64,000 nt of DNA from Alkalihalobacterium chitinilyticum (GCF_029028005.1 NZ_JAOTPO010000001.1:310001-374000), one strand, 5' to 3'; positions 8,688 through 17,464 are shown, counted from the first letter of the stretch. Translations and numbers: made by a program. Notes: generated by a model from the sequence alone, not told the origin.

Positions 8688-9977
8688 TTAATGTGCTGGG
8701 AAGAAAATCATTTGAATGATGAAGATGACACCAAACACATATAAAATTGGATGAACTTCTTTTCCTTTTCCACTCACTAATTTCATTAATGGATACGTAA
8801 TGAAGCCAATCGCAATTCCAGTTGCAATACTTGAAGTGAGTGGCATTGTTAAAATAATCGCGAACGCCGGAAACGCTTCATCAAATGTTTTCCAATCAAT
8901 ACGAGCTAAGCCCTCCATCATGAAGCAACCAACAATAATGAGTACAGGAGCGGTTATTGCTGGTAGTGACGAGATCGCTGCAATAGCTGGAGAGAAAAAC
9001 ATAGCCAATATAAATAAAATCGCTACAACTACTGATGTTAAACCCGTTCTTCCGCCTGCAGCTACACCTGATGACGATTCAATATAAGCACTTGACGGGC
9101 TCGTACCAAACGTCGAACCTACAGTTGTTGATAGCGCATCGGCCATTAGAGCAGATTTCGCTCTAGGGAATTTTCCATCCTTCATTAATCCTGCTTGATC
9201 AGCTACTCCAATCATCGTCCCAGTTGTATCAAAAATCGTAACTAACAAAAAGGCAAATACAACGGTGTACAATCCGTGGGTAAACACTCCCGCAATATCT
9301 AAATCAAAGAATACAGGAGCAGGTGGCATAGATACGACACCTTCAAATCGAAGCATTCCAGTAAATAATCCAACAACAGCCGTAATCAACATTCCAATAA
9401 AAAGGGCACCATTAATCTTTCTAGCCATTAATATTAATGTTAAAAACAAACCAAAGATAGATAGGAGTGTAATAGGCTGATGTAAATCACCAAATGTAAC
9501 CATTGTGTCCGGACTTGGTACAACAATTCCTGCCATTTTCAAACCAATAAAAGCAATAAATAAGCCGATACCTGAAGTAATTCCATATTTAAGCGAATTC
9601 GGAATCGCACGAATTAACACTTCTCTTAATGAAGAAAAAGTCAGTAAAACAAATAAAAGCCCTGCTAGAAAAACCGTACCAAATACAACTTGATAAGAAA
9701 CACCATGAGTGGCAACAACACTAGCAAAATACGCATTCATCCCCATTCCTGGTGCAATCGCTATTGGATATTTTGCAAAGATTCCCATATATAGTGTCCC
9801 AACAACAGCGGCAATAATCGTTGCCATAAACACTTGATCAAACGGCACTCCAGCAGCAGATAAAATCGCTGGGTTAACAACAATGATATAAACCATCGTC
9901 AAAAAGGTTGTAATCCCAGCAACGAACTCCGTTCTAACTGTTGTCCCGCGTTCTTTCAAATTAAAAAACTTATCCAT
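8688..9977 (-). CDS. pbuG: Guanine/hypoxanthine permease, PbuG-like (AzgA-type NCS2)
   Basis: 429 aa with about 12-14 membrane helices. The family hallmarks are visible: TEFVAGITTFLTMVYII near the N-terminus, APGMGMNAYFA near residue 75, and the GTSPSSAYIESSSGVAAGG segment near 290 that belongs to the substrate region of AzgA/PbuG transporters. It imports purine bases with protons across the cytoplasmic membrane. A purine riboswitch with an overlapping terminator precedes it, which supports both the substrate class and repression by guanine/hypoxanthine. The gene is monocistronic between its riboswitch and terminator. Confidence 0.9.
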   Translation of the reverse strand: MDKFFNLKERGTTVRTEFVAGITTFLTMVYIIVVNPAILSAAGVPFDQVFMATIIAAVVGTLYMGIFAKYPIAIAPGMGMNAYFASVVATHGVSYQVVFGTVFLAGLLFVLLTFSSLREVLIRAIPNSLKYGITSGIGLFIAFIGLKMAGIVVPSPDTMVTFGDLHQPITLLSIFGLFLTLILMARKINGALFIGMLITAVVGLFTGMLRFEGVVSMPPAPVFFDLDIAGVFTHGLYTVVFAFLLVTIFDTTGTMIGVADQAGLMKDGKFPRAKSALMADALSTTVGSTFGTSPSSAYIESSSGVAAGGRTGLTSVVVAILFILAMFFSPAIAAISSLPAITAPVLIIVGCFMMEGLARIDWKTFDEAFPAFAIILTMPLTSSIATGIAIGFITYPLMKLVSGKGKEVHPILYVFGVIFIIQMIFFPAH

Positions 9978-10011
9978 AACTTAGACCTCCATTATTCATA
10001 ACAATTAGACG

Positions 10012-10120
10012 AAAAAAAGCCCTAACTGTAAACGGGTAGTATCACGCACTCCCGTTCGTAGTTAGGACTTTACGGTTCCATCTAGAGACCCTCAAACCAT
10101 ATCATTGAGGATATACGAAC
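10012..10120 (-). promoter_or_regulatory. Purine (guanine-class) riboswitch with transcription terminator
   Basis: On the minus strand the aptamer spans 10120-10054. P1 is GTTCGTA / TACGAAC, L2 contains TGATATGG, J2/3 reads GGTCTCTA, and L3 contains CCGTAAA. The junction nucleotide that pairs with the ligand is C (AACTACG), as in guanine/hypoxanthine sensors rather than adenine sensors. The expression platform follows: CCTAAC-TACGAACGGG pairs with CCCGTTTACAGTTAGG and then T7 (10018-10012). The terminator shares P1/J3-1 bases, so ligand binding should favour termination through an antiterminator switch, an OFF switch for the permease gene. Confidence 0.92.
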
Positions 10121-10183
10121 AATATAATAATAGTTTCTGTTTTTCATCACCTAGAGAATATTAATACAAACGATGTCTTTGTG

Positions 10184-11566
10184 TCAACTGTTAATTGTTC
10201 GTGTTTTTATTATAAATTTTAAAAAACCAAAAACAGTTAATGCCACAATGGCTAGCACAACTAAAAACAAATAGCTCATGCCAAACGCTTGGTTACCGCC
10301 ACTCCAAAATGGTAGTGCTATCGTCTGAAACACCTGAAATTCTAATAGTTTTCCTGAAACAGAAACGCCAAAAGCTCCACCGATAAATTGACAAAGTTGG
10401 AGAACACCTATACTCGATGCAAACTTTTCACTACTTAGATAATTAGAAAGGTAATTAGGTAACCCCATCGTAATGGATGAAAAACCTATACTGGAAATAA
10501 GATAAAAAAAGATAACCGTTATCGAAGTTAAATGACTCAATAAGGCAAATAAACTTGTTGAAACAAGTAAACAACCAATTCCAAACCCTATAATCATCGT
10601 AGAACCAACTCGATCCATCATTCTGCCAATGTAGATTGCAAGAATAGCAGATAACATGGCACCTGGGAATATAATCATTCCAATCATCGCACTAGAGGTA
10701 TTGAATACTTTTGCTAAAAGTAATGGACTTAAGAATAAGAGAGAAAAGTTAATAAAGAAAATTAAGAAACCAATCAATACAATTGAGATAAATACTTTAT
10801 TTAATAAAAGGTCGGGTGGTATCATTGGATTTTTCACCTTTTTTATATGCAGCCAGAATATAAAAAAGAATAAGCTGCCAAGCAACAAAATAAACTGACT
10901 GGTCGTTATAAAAATAAGGAGGGAAATGACTCCTATCAGTAAATAGATGAGCCCTAAAAAATCAATGGACTGAGCCGTTGATCGCTCTTTAGGTAAATTG
11001 TATAAATAAATTGGCAAGGTCAACACACCAATTAAACTAATGACAAATAAAAAAGACCAACCTAAATATTGAGTAATAATACCTCCTATAAGCGGACCTA
11101 AACCAAACCCTAGTGTAGAAGCTGCAGATACAACGCCCATTCCCCTACCTCGCCGTTCAATAGCGATGTATCTCGATATAATGACGATACCTAGAGCAGC
11201 AACACAACAAGCACCTGACGCTTGAACGACTCTTGAAAATAATAGAACGGTATAGTCTACAGCTAGAATGCCAATAATTGAGCCAATTCCGAACAAGGAA
11301 AGTCCAACTGTGAATAATGTAGATATCGACTTTTGTTGAGAGAGCTTGCTATACAATACGGTTCCGACTGCAAATACAACCGAATAACTTGTTACGATCC
11401 ACGATGCTGATGACGGGGTGAGTGAAAAATGAATGATAATTTCAGGTATCGCTACATTAAACATCGTTGTATTCATAACGATAATCAGTACATTGACGAA
11501 TAATCCGACATAAAGTAACCTCTCACTTTTTACTGTTAGCTCTACTTTCTGTTCGGCAAGTTCCAT
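10184..11566 (-). CDS. 14-TMS major facilitator exporter, Tet(K)/Tet(L)-like DHA2 family
   Basis: 460 aa, the length of Tet(L), with about 14 hydrophobic helices. Motif A-like LYSKLSQQKS follows helix 2, and motif C (GFGLGPLIGGII) lies in helix 5, a mark of drug:proton antiporters. Surrounding matches such as SASWIVTSYSVVFAVGT and ISRYIAIERRGRGMG follow the Tet(L) layout. Likely substrates are tetracycline-metal complexes, other cationic drugs, or monovalent cations, as Tet(L) also exchanges Na+/K+ for H+. None of these can be chosen from sequence. AGAGGTG precedes the ATG; no dedicated regulator is adjacent. Confidence 0.75.
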   Translation of the reverse strand: MELAEQKVELTVKSERLLYVGLFVNVLIIVMNTTMFNVAIPEIIIHFSLTPSSASWIVTSYSVVFAVGTVLYSKLSQQKSISTLFTVGLSLFGIGSIIGILAVDYTVLLFSRVVQASGACCVAALGIVIISRYIAIERRGRGMGVVSAASTLGFGLGPLIGGIITQYLGWSFLFVISLIGVLTLPIYLYNLPKERSTAQSIDFLGLIYLLIGVISLLIFITTSQFILLLGSLFFFIFWLHIKKVKNPMIPPDLLLNKVFISIVLIGFLIFFINFSLLFLSPLLLAKVFNTSSAMIGMIIFPGAMLSAILAIYIGRMMDRVGSTMIIGFGIGCLLVSTSLFALLSHLTSITVIFFYLISSIGFSSITMGLPNYLSNYLSSEKFASSIGVLQLCQFIGGAFGVSVSGKLLEFQVFQTIALPFWSGGNQAFGMSYLFLVVLAIVALTVFGFLKFIIKTRTINS

Positions 11567-11640
11567 CTTACACCTCTTTCAAGCTGACTTTTAGTTTTCT
11601 TAATATTATTATCAGAAAAATGGCTAAATCTCAATAAAAT

Positions 11641-11678
11641 AGAAAAAACAGGTGCTTATGCGTACGTAAACACCTGTT
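11641..11678 (-). terminator. Terminator after the PC4-like gene
   Basis: AACAGGTG / CACCTGTT stem with a 16-nt loop and a T-rich stretch on the minus strand. Confidence 0.75.
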
Positions 11679-11698
11679 CAGTCCAAATCTTGTTGTAT

Positions 11699-11920
11699 TT
11701 ATACGTCAATCTCGTTAAGGATCGATTTTAACTCAATAACCTCTTCCTTTGATAAAGTGAGTCCTTTACCCATTTTTTCGTGATTTGGATCCCAATCACG
11801 AAGGTCAAATTTTGCTTCTCTTCCATTCCAGCTTACTAAATTTAATTCTCTTTTCCATCCTTTTGCATTTTCAGATAATACTCCAATATTTTTTTCAATT
11901 TCAAATTTTATTTCTGCCAT
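11699..11920 (-). CDS. YdbC-like PC4/p15 single-stranded nucleic-acid-binding protein
   Basis: 73 aa that resemble the YdbC family of small PC4-fold proteins. The pattern is four beta strands (IKFEIEKNIGVLSE, WKRELNLVSWNG, AKFDLRDWDP, MGKGLTLSKEE) and a C-terminal helix ending in LKSILNEI. The WNGREAKFDLRDWDP block is characteristic. Such proteins bind single-stranded DNA or RNA as dimers; the cellular role in Bacillaceae is not established. GGAGG precedes the ATG and the gene stands alone. Confidence 0.75.
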   Translation of the reverse strand: MAEIKFEIEKNIGVLSENAKGWKRELNLVSWNGREAKFDLRDWDPNHEKMGKGLTLSKEEVIELKSILNEIDV

Positions 11921-12372
11921 TCAAATGCCTCCACAATGATATTTTCATTTCCCTAGTATACCAGACCTTTTCTTGCATCATTCATTTCTTATAATCAATA
12001 TTACGTGACAGCTAGAGAAAGCTCATCATTTTTTATTCTTTTAGGTAATTCTTAACAAGTGTTTTATTAATGGACAGGTTAAAAATTAAGGTGTTGCAAC
12101 TTAAAGATTGGAGAAAATTATTGTTGAGGATATGCTTCGTAATGAGGACTTAAAACGGTTTTAAATTGTGAAGACGTTTCTTTCTTTTCATATTGATTTG
12201 GATATAATTTAGGTTTGTCACCTCCCAATTAATAATATATACTAAATAACTTGTTAATAGTTTTAAAGCTTTATTAAGATTTTGTTGATACTATTGGTCT
12301 ATTAGAATCACTCATATTTTGTACTATAATGTCACTATGTGTATTTTTATATAGGAAGGCTGGTAACAAAAC
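11921..12372. other. Gene-free stretch with one promoter
   Basis: An AT-rich region of about 450 bp with no credible ORF. The only signal is a sigma-A-like promoter for the next gene: TTAGAA (12302-12307), 17 nt, TATAAT (12325-12330). A weak GGAAGG lies 13 nt before the downstream ATG. Nothing else recognisable was seen. Confidence 0.6.
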
Positions 12373-13572
12373 ATGTTTTGTCACTCGTGTGGGAATAAAC
12401 GTTTAGACACCGAAAGATATTGTCCAAAGTGTGGGACAGCATTTATGGAAAACCTAGACGAAGTTAGTGCAACTACTGAGGAAGACTTTTTCTCTACTAC
12501 TCTCCCACCTAAAAAACAATATAGCAAAAGAAAGACACTAACTTTATGGCTCCTTCCTGTAGTAAGTATTCTTTTCGTTACCATTGGACTGGTTTCATAC
12601 TACTACTATGAAGCCTCAATTAATAATCAGATTGCATCATTAAATCGACAAATAGAATCTAACTTTTCAGCGGGTGAATATGAAAAAGCGGAAAAGAAAA
12701 TAACAGAAGCACTTGAATTAAGAGACCTGACAATGTTTCAACAGTATCGAGATGTAGTTAAGTTAGCACTGCATTATGAGGAGAAGTTACATGAGATTGA
12801 AGACTTAATTCAATTAAATCAAGTTATTCAGGCGTCCCATCACATAAAGAAATTAAAAGAACATATGCATGAGACTAATTATCTTGCCTTGCTTCAACCA
12901 ATCCAAGTACGTTTGGAGAATACCGAGATTAACTTAACGGTAGCCGAAGCCAAGATGGAATTAAATGAGCTTGAGACAGTTGCGGAATTAGCACAGAAAC
13001 TATCAAGTCTTTCTTCTTTTAATGGTGAAGAAGCGGAAAAAATAAAACAACAAATTTTAAATAAAATTGTTCAACTTTCATATGAGAAAGCAGAAATTCA
13101 TTTGCAAAAGCACGAGTTTTCAAAAGCACTCTATGCGTTAGAATCAGGGCTCCAATATGCAATTAATGATGAAAAGCTCTTATCTTTTATTGATAGAGTA
13201 AAAGATGAAAAACTAGCTTTTGAAAAGGCCGAACAAAACCGTCTTGAAGCAGCGATGGTTGCAGCAGCAAAAGAAGATTTAAAAAATCGAACCGAAGCTG
13301 TAGACATCACTTCAATCAATATTGAACTAGATGAGTTTGGAGACGTTTCTTTATTTGGTGATGTTATAAATAATGGAACAACAACTATTTATTCGATCGA
13401 CATCCATTACTCTATCTTTGACGAAGACGAAGAGCTAGTATCGGAATCGGTAACTTCTGTTTACCCATATGAACTGGCACCTGGAGAAACAGGGCGTTTT
13501 AGTCACTCCTTCTATGGCGTATTTGAAGAATTAAGCGTTTCTGTTGAAAGTATTACTTGGCAGATTGATTAA
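12373..13572 (+). CDS. Zinc-ribbon single-pass membrane protein with coiled coil and FxLYD-like domain
   Basis: 399 aa. An N-terminal zinc ribbon (MFCHSCGNK then YCPKCGTAF, CxxC-CxxC, residues 3-21) is followed by a linker and one transmembrane helix (about 57-76). A long Glu/Lys-rich helical region (about 80-310) has alternating LNxLE and A-E-K repeats. The C-terminal beta domain (about 316-399, DVSLFGDVINNGT ... LAPGETGRFS) resembles FxLYD/DUF-type extracytoplasmic domains. The topology predicts the ribbon inside and the coil and beta domain outside, as in YvbJ/TcaA-type envelope sensors. It forms an operon with the HtrA-like protease 14 nt downstream. Function is unknown; an envelope-stress role is inference. 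Confidence 0.65.
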   Translation: MFCHSCGNKRLDTERYCPKCGTAFMENLDEVSATTEEDFFSTTLPPKKQYSKRKTLTLWLLPVVSILFVTIGLVSYYYYEASINNQIASLNRQIESNFSAGEYEKAEKKITEALELRDLTMFQQYRDVVKLALHYEEKLHEIEDLIQLNQVIQASHHIKKLKEHMHETNYLALLQPIQVRLENTEINLTVAEAKMELNELETVAELAQKLSSLSSFNGEEAEKIKQQILNKIVQLSYEKAEIHLQKHEFSKALYALESGLQYAINDEKLLSFIDRVKDEKLAFEKAEQNRLEAAMVAAAKEDLKNRTEAVDITSINIELDEFGDVSLFGDVINNGTTTIYSIDIHYSIFDEDEELVSESVTSVYPYELAPGETGRFSHSFYGVFEELSVSVESITWQID

Positions 13573-13586
13573 AGGATGGTTTACAA

Positions 13587-14714
13587 ATGAAAAGTAAATG
13601 GATAACTAGTATCTTATCAACTACTCTCATATGGGTACTTGGTGTTTTATCATTTTTCCTAATCTCTGACTGGGTTCCTGCTCAGCTTCATATAGAATCA
13701 TCAATACTAACTGAGATAGATGCATCTAAAGAAGATAAAGAAGAGAAAAGTGTAAAAGAAATTATTCATCAAACGCAAAAATCAGTTGTTATGATTGAAG
13801 TTGAAAGAACTGGCTCAGTCGGTTCGGGTTTCATTTATAACAATCAAGGCGATATTATCACTAACGCCCATGTTGTAGCAGGTACAGACGAGGTAAAAGT
13901 TAAGTTGGCCGACACAAGGGAGTACGACGGAACAGTTATCGGAATGAGTACAGACACCGACATCGCCCTCATTCGTGTCCCAGATATCAAAGACATTGAA
14001 CCACTGCCGCTTGCAAAAGATTATCCTCCTGAGTTAGGGGATGAAGTTCTTGCAATAGGCAGCCCGCTTGGTTATCAAAATACAGTCACAACTGGAATTA
14101 TTAGTGGCGTTGATCGTAGCTTTGAAATTGATCACTATCAATACGAAAATGCTTATCAATTTTCTGCACCAATTGCACCGGGCAATAGTGGCGGACCACT
14201 TATTTTGATTAAAAGTGGAAAAGTCATTGGGATTAACTCTGCAGCAACCGAAGTTGGTACGATTGGATTTAGTATTCCCATTATCGATATTCTCCCTCTT
14301 GTTACGAGTTGGTCGGAAACACCAATGACATCTTTACCTTCAATGGAGTATTCGGTCAATGAAGACCAAATTGCTTCGTCCATAGAAAACATAGCAACGT
14401 ATCTAGTACAATATTTCTATGATAGTATAGATCAACAAGATTATGTAAATGCTTATTCATTGTTAGGAAGTTCATGGCAATTAAATACAAGTTATGAACA
14501 ATTTAGAGAAGGCTACTTAAATACTGGTTCTGTCATTATTGATGACATTTATACTCGAACAGAAGGAGAAACAGTAACTGTCTTTACGATTATTCATGCA
14601 GAAGAACGCCAAGATAAAGAAGTAATAACTGAAAAGTATCAAGTAGAATATAAAGTCGGGTATGAGAATGATCAATTAAAGCTGATCAGCGGTACAGGGG
14701 AAATCATAGAGTAA
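13587..14714 (+). CDS. Membrane-anchored HtrA-like serine protease without PDZ domain
   Basis: 375 aa. An N-terminal signal anchor (about 8-30) is followed by a trypsin-like S1C domain (about 55-240). The catalytic triad is visible: His in TNAHVV (~93), Asp in DTDIALI (~132) and Ser in GNSGGPL (~208). The PDZ domain expected after the protease is missing. Instead, the last ~120 residues form an NTF2/TcaA-like region (VQYFYDSIDQQDYVNAYSLL). The protease side should face outside. Pairing with the zinc-ribbon protein suggests a two-component envelope quality-control unit, which is inference. Confidence 0.8.
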   Translation: MKSKWITSILSTTLIWVLGVLSFFLISDWVPAQLHIESSILTEIDASKEDKEEKSVKEIIHQTQKSVVMIEVERTGSVGSGFIYNNQGDIITNAHVVAGTDEVKVKLADTREYDGTVIGMSTDTDIALIRVPDIKDIEPLPLAKDYPPELGDEVLAIGSPLGYQNTVTTGIISGVDRSFEIDHYQYENAYQFSAPIAPGNSGGPLILIKSGKVIGINSAATEVGTIGFSIPIIDILPLVTSWSETPMTSLPSMEYSVNEDQIASSIENIATYLVQYFYDSIDQQDYVNAYSLLGSSWQLNTSYEQFREGYLNTGSVIIDDIYTRTEGETVTVFTIIHAEERQDKEVITEKYQVEYKVGYENDQLKLISGTGEIIE

Positions 14715-14795
14715 CTGTTATGGAAAAATGATGTAAAGTGTTATTGACAGGTTTAGTATTAGCGGCGAGAAATGATTTTACAGCGAAAAAGAAAC

Positions 14796-14834
14796 AGAGG
14801 GGTAAATTATCATTTGATTTACCCCTCTATTTTA
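14796..14834 (+). terminator. Terminator of the zinc-ribbon/protease operon
   Basis: A 12-bp perfect stem (AGAGGGGTAAAT / ATTTACCCCTCT) with a 9-nt loop, followed by ATTTTATT. Confidence 0.88.
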
Positions 14835-14909
14835 TTGAGGCCGTTTTTATCCAGTTCTAGGAACTAACTTAAACTCAGGTCATAATGTAATCTCTTGAAC
14901 AAAGTGTAA

Positions 14910-15089
14910 GCGGACTCCAGAGCGCCAATTTGTAAAAAAACAGTAGTCTCGAAGATTTAACGGATTCAGAAGCTCTTATTGACTTAAAAAATCAGTCTTT
15001 TGCATGAAAAATGCTCAAATAAGGTCCTCTCAGTCCGCAAACACCTTTAAAATGATAGATTTTATGAAAATAAGGTCCTGTGTCTCCGC
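14910..15089. repeat. Four degenerate 21-bp repeats at about 51-bp spacing, two in each orientation
   Basis: Units related to GCGGACTCAGAGGNCCTTATT lie at 14910-14930 and 14960-14980 on the plus strand, and at 15018-15038 and 15069-15089 on the minus strand. Start-to-start spacing is 50, 58 and 51 bp. The minus pair shares AATAAGGTCCT exactly. They fill an otherwise gene-free 450-bp gap between converging genes. Function is unknown; they may belong to a dispersed intergenic family. No ORF of note overlaps them. Confidence 0.6.
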
Positions 15090-15168
15090 CAAAAAAGACT
15101 TTTTCTATTTAATTAGTAGACTACTTACATAAACAGGTACTGGTAGACAGGATTAATATTTATGTTTT

Positions 15169-16044
15169 TTATGGATAAATATAAGGCTCCTTTGGTTTTT
15201 CAATAATATCTAACTGCTTGACTCGTATGATTGGCACTTCTTCATGACCGTGTCTACTCACGTCAAAAGTCCCTTTTAAAGTTACCCAACTTCCTTCTGG
15301 AATTGCGATTTCTTTTTCAGTCTCCGCTAAAAATCCAATTACTGTCGCATCGGCAACACAGTGTGTAATTAAAAACCGCCCAACGAACAGCTGATTTCGG
15401 GATAAACTTTCTTCTTTCAAAACAAACCCATCCATAACAATTTCTCTGCCCCTTACCTTTACTGCATTTTCTGTGATCGCATAAAACTGCTGAGCAAACT
15501 TCGTTTTTTCCATGACAATCATATGCTCCTCATTCCCGCTCTCAAACAACTCAACTTCTGCCTTTTCAATAGGTAAACATATTTCTTCATCGACATGGCT
15601 CGAATGCAGATGAAAGTGACCCCCATGATCATCGTGTTGAATGTCTTGATTCAGCGACTGCTGTTGCATGAGTGCACCGCGATTGACAGCAATCGAAGCA
15701 TCTAATGCTTTTGCAGGCAGTAATAGGCCTGTTACAACAGGAAGACAAATAATCATATAAATGATTCCGTTACGAACCGTTACTCGGTTTGTAAAGGCAT
15801 CGTCGTGATTGCATCCCCATGGGCCACAGTTTTCATGGAGGTCTTCTTCTTTTTTAGTGCTCCAAATTCGCGGAACTTGAATAAAGAAAAGGAACAAAAA
15901 TAAAATAGATGCCACTTGGCTAAACCCAATATACTTAGGATTAATATAATGGGCAATCTCATCAAAGTAGTGTAATTTGAAAAGAAAACCTGCAAAGCTT
16001 AATAATATTATGGCTCTAATTGCTTGATGAATATAAAAATACAT
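15169..16044 (-). CDS. TIGR03943-family YcgQ-like membrane protein
   Basis: 291 aa from an ATG with AAGGGTGG 8 nt upstream (a GTG at 16056 inside the ribosome binding site is less likely). The N-terminal half has hydrophobic segments (about 5-25, 35-58, 90-112). The C-terminal half is soluble and ends in an OB-like domain (GRFLITHCVADATVIGFL, WVTLKGTFDV). It contains a Cys/His-rich loop (ENCGPWGCNHDD) and a His cluster (HDDHGGHFHLHSSHVDEE, about 141-158). It is the usual partner of the permease encoded immediately upstream. The His/Cys clusters suggest metal handling, but the substrate is not established. Confidence 0.75.
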   Translation of the reverse strand: MYFYIHQAIRAIILLSFAGFLFKLHYFDEIAHYINPKYIGFSQVASILFLFLFFIQVPRIWSTKKEEDLHENCGPWGCNHDDAFTNRVTVRNGIIYMIICLPVVTGLLLPAKALDASIAVNRGALMQQQSLNQDIQHDDHGGHFHLHSSHVDEEICLPIEKAEVELFESGNEEHMIVMEKTKFAQQFYAITENAVKVRGREIVMDGFVLKEESLSRNQLFVGRFLITHCVADATVIGFLAETEKEIAIPEGSWVTLKGTFDVSRHGHEEVPIIRVKQLDIIEKPKEPYIYP

Positions 16045-16059
16045 AATCTTTACCACCCT

Positions 16060-17058
16060 TTATAAAAATGGATGAGCAATCATTAATACGCCTAACACTG
16101 TCACAGTAATGAGTAACATTAATACGATCACAAAGCGAAAACGAAATACTGCCAGCAGCATCAAAGAGTTTTTCAAATCAAGCATCGGCCCGTAAATCAG
16201 GAACCCTAGTAAAGAAGTTTGCGGAAATAGATGGCGAAATGAAGCAGCAATAAAAGCATCTGCTTCTGAACATAAGGATAGTAAAAAGGCAAGTCCCATC
16301 ATGACTACCGTAGACATAAGAATACCTTCCCCTAGACCTAGTAATGATGCTGAAGAAACATACGTTTGAATAAAAGCTGCTAATAGTGCACCAATCATTA
16401 AATATTTTCCCATCTCAAAAAACTCATCGACTGAATGTTGACACATCGACTTTAACCTTTCAAATAAAGGAAGCTTTTGACTACTCTCAATTGGCATAGT
16501 AGCGTGAGACCTTCTAAACTGACTGCCTTTGTACAGCATACTAATTACAGCACAAATGATAAGTGCAATCACTAGACCCAAAACCATTCGTAATAAAGCC
16601 ATTCGCAAGTCATTCCCAAAGGCCATATACGTTGAACCTACAACTATCGGGTTAATGAGTGGTCCAGTTAAAAGAAAACCAACTCCTGCAAATATGGGGA
16701 CACCTTTTGCAACTAAACGACGTACGATTGGAACAATCCCACATTCACACGCAGGAAAAAGAGCTCCAATAAAACAACTGGCTACGACCGCGAGTACTCG
16801 ATTTTTAGGTATCCATCGACGTATATGTTCCTCAGTTATAAAGACTTGGATCAGACCGGCAATGAATACACCAATTAAAACGAAAGGAATTGCTTCTATT
16901 AATATACTTAAAAAAATGGTGTTAAAAATTAGTAATGAAGCGGGCAAACCTTGTCCGTGTTCAGCCAAAACAGGACTATAAAAAATTAAAAAAGATACAA
17001 GGGCAAGCAAAATAAATCCCGTAATCTCAACTAAATAGGGGTTCGTACTTCTTTGCAT
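16060..17058 (-). CDS. Permease of the YcgR/UPF0718 (DUF318) family
   Basis: 332 aa with about eight to ten helices. Family signatures are GALFPACECGIVPIVRRL (about 95-112), which carries two Cys in a membrane re-entrant motif, PLINPIVV, and SEADAFIAASF near residue 265. Members are predicted metal or small-molecule permeases (ArsP-like fold) and pair with TIGR03943 proteins. The downstream partner starts 15 nt after this stop. A small insertion element lies about 20-180 bp upstream of the ATG and must separate or replace the native promoter, so expression may be altered. Confidence 0.78.
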   Translation of the reverse strand: MQRSTNPYLVEITGFILLALVSFLIFYSPVLAEHGQGLPASLLIFNTIFLSILIEAIPFVLIGVFIAGLIQVFITEEHIRRWIPKNRVLAVVASCFIGALFPACECGIVPIVRRLVAKGVPIFAGVGFLLTGPLINPIVVGSTYMAFGNDLRMALLRMVLGLVIALIICAVISMLYKGSQFRRSHATMPIESSQKLPLFERLKSMCQHSVDEFFEMGKYLMIGALLAAFIQTYVSSASLLGLGEGILMSTVVMMGLAFLLSLCSEADAFIAASFRHLFPQTSLLGFLIYGPMLDLKNSLMLLAVFRFRFVIVLMLLITVTVLGVLMIAHPFL

Positions 17059-17079
17059 AAAGTATCCTCCAAATTAATT

Positions 17080-17252
17080 CATTATTAGAGGTTGTTCAAA
17101 AAGTCCGGGAAAAATCTCTCTCGAATTTCTTTGTCAGCTTGCTCTTCCGCGCTTCACGTATTAATACCATACGCTCCAGTGCTCGGAGACTACGCTTTCT
17201 CGAACTTCTCGGATCTTTTTGTCCTCCTTTTTGAACACACATTATTAGAGGT
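17080..17252. mobile_element. MITE-like element (~147 bp) with 11-bp terminal inverted repeats and 13-bp target duplication
   Basis: The 13-bp CATTATTAGAGGT occurs at 17080-17092 and 17240-17252 as direct repeats. Between them lies a segment that begins TGTTCAAAAAG (17093-17103) and ends CTTTTTGAACA (17227-17237), perfect 11-bp inverted ends. The interior has further partial inverted symmetry (CTCGAATTTC near the left end, CTCGAACTTCTC near the right end, CTCC-AGTGCT-CGGAG in the middle) and no credible ORF. The layout is that of a non-autonomous transposed element inserted in the ycgR-like promoter region. From memory similar segments recur in Bacillaceae intergenic DNA; not verified. Confidence 0.75.
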
Positions 17253-17423
17253 ATATGCGGACAAGACTAAAACATTCCTGTAAAAAAGAATAGTTCTGAT
17301 TTAGAGGTTTTCCTTTTGTAAATTATTATTAGATAACTACTAACGGATGGTTGGGATTTGTTCAAAGAAGAAGTGTTTCTATATGTGAGGAGTTTTATAA
17401 ACGGGGCGAACAATCTAGGAGAT

Positions 17424-17458
17424 GAAAAAGCGGGACTAACACCATCGTTAGTCCCGCT
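17424..17458 (-). terminator. Terminator of the coat gene pair
   Basis: AGCGGGACTAAC / GTTAGTCCCGCT, 12 bp perfect, 6-nt loop, then TTTTTC on the minus strand, directly after the coat protein stop. Confidence 0.9.
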
Positions 17459-17464
17459 AGAATA

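Noticed and set aside
8800-9693. Plus-strand open frames opposite the purine permease
   Set aside because: Antisense shadows of a long hydrophobic gene, without ribosome binding sites.
10012-10120. Adenine-type reading of the purine riboswitch
   Set aside because: The junction base that pairs with the ligand is C, not U.
17092-17283. 63-aa open frame inside the MITE-like element
   Set aside because: It starts in the element, extends past its right target duplication and has no ribosome binding site.
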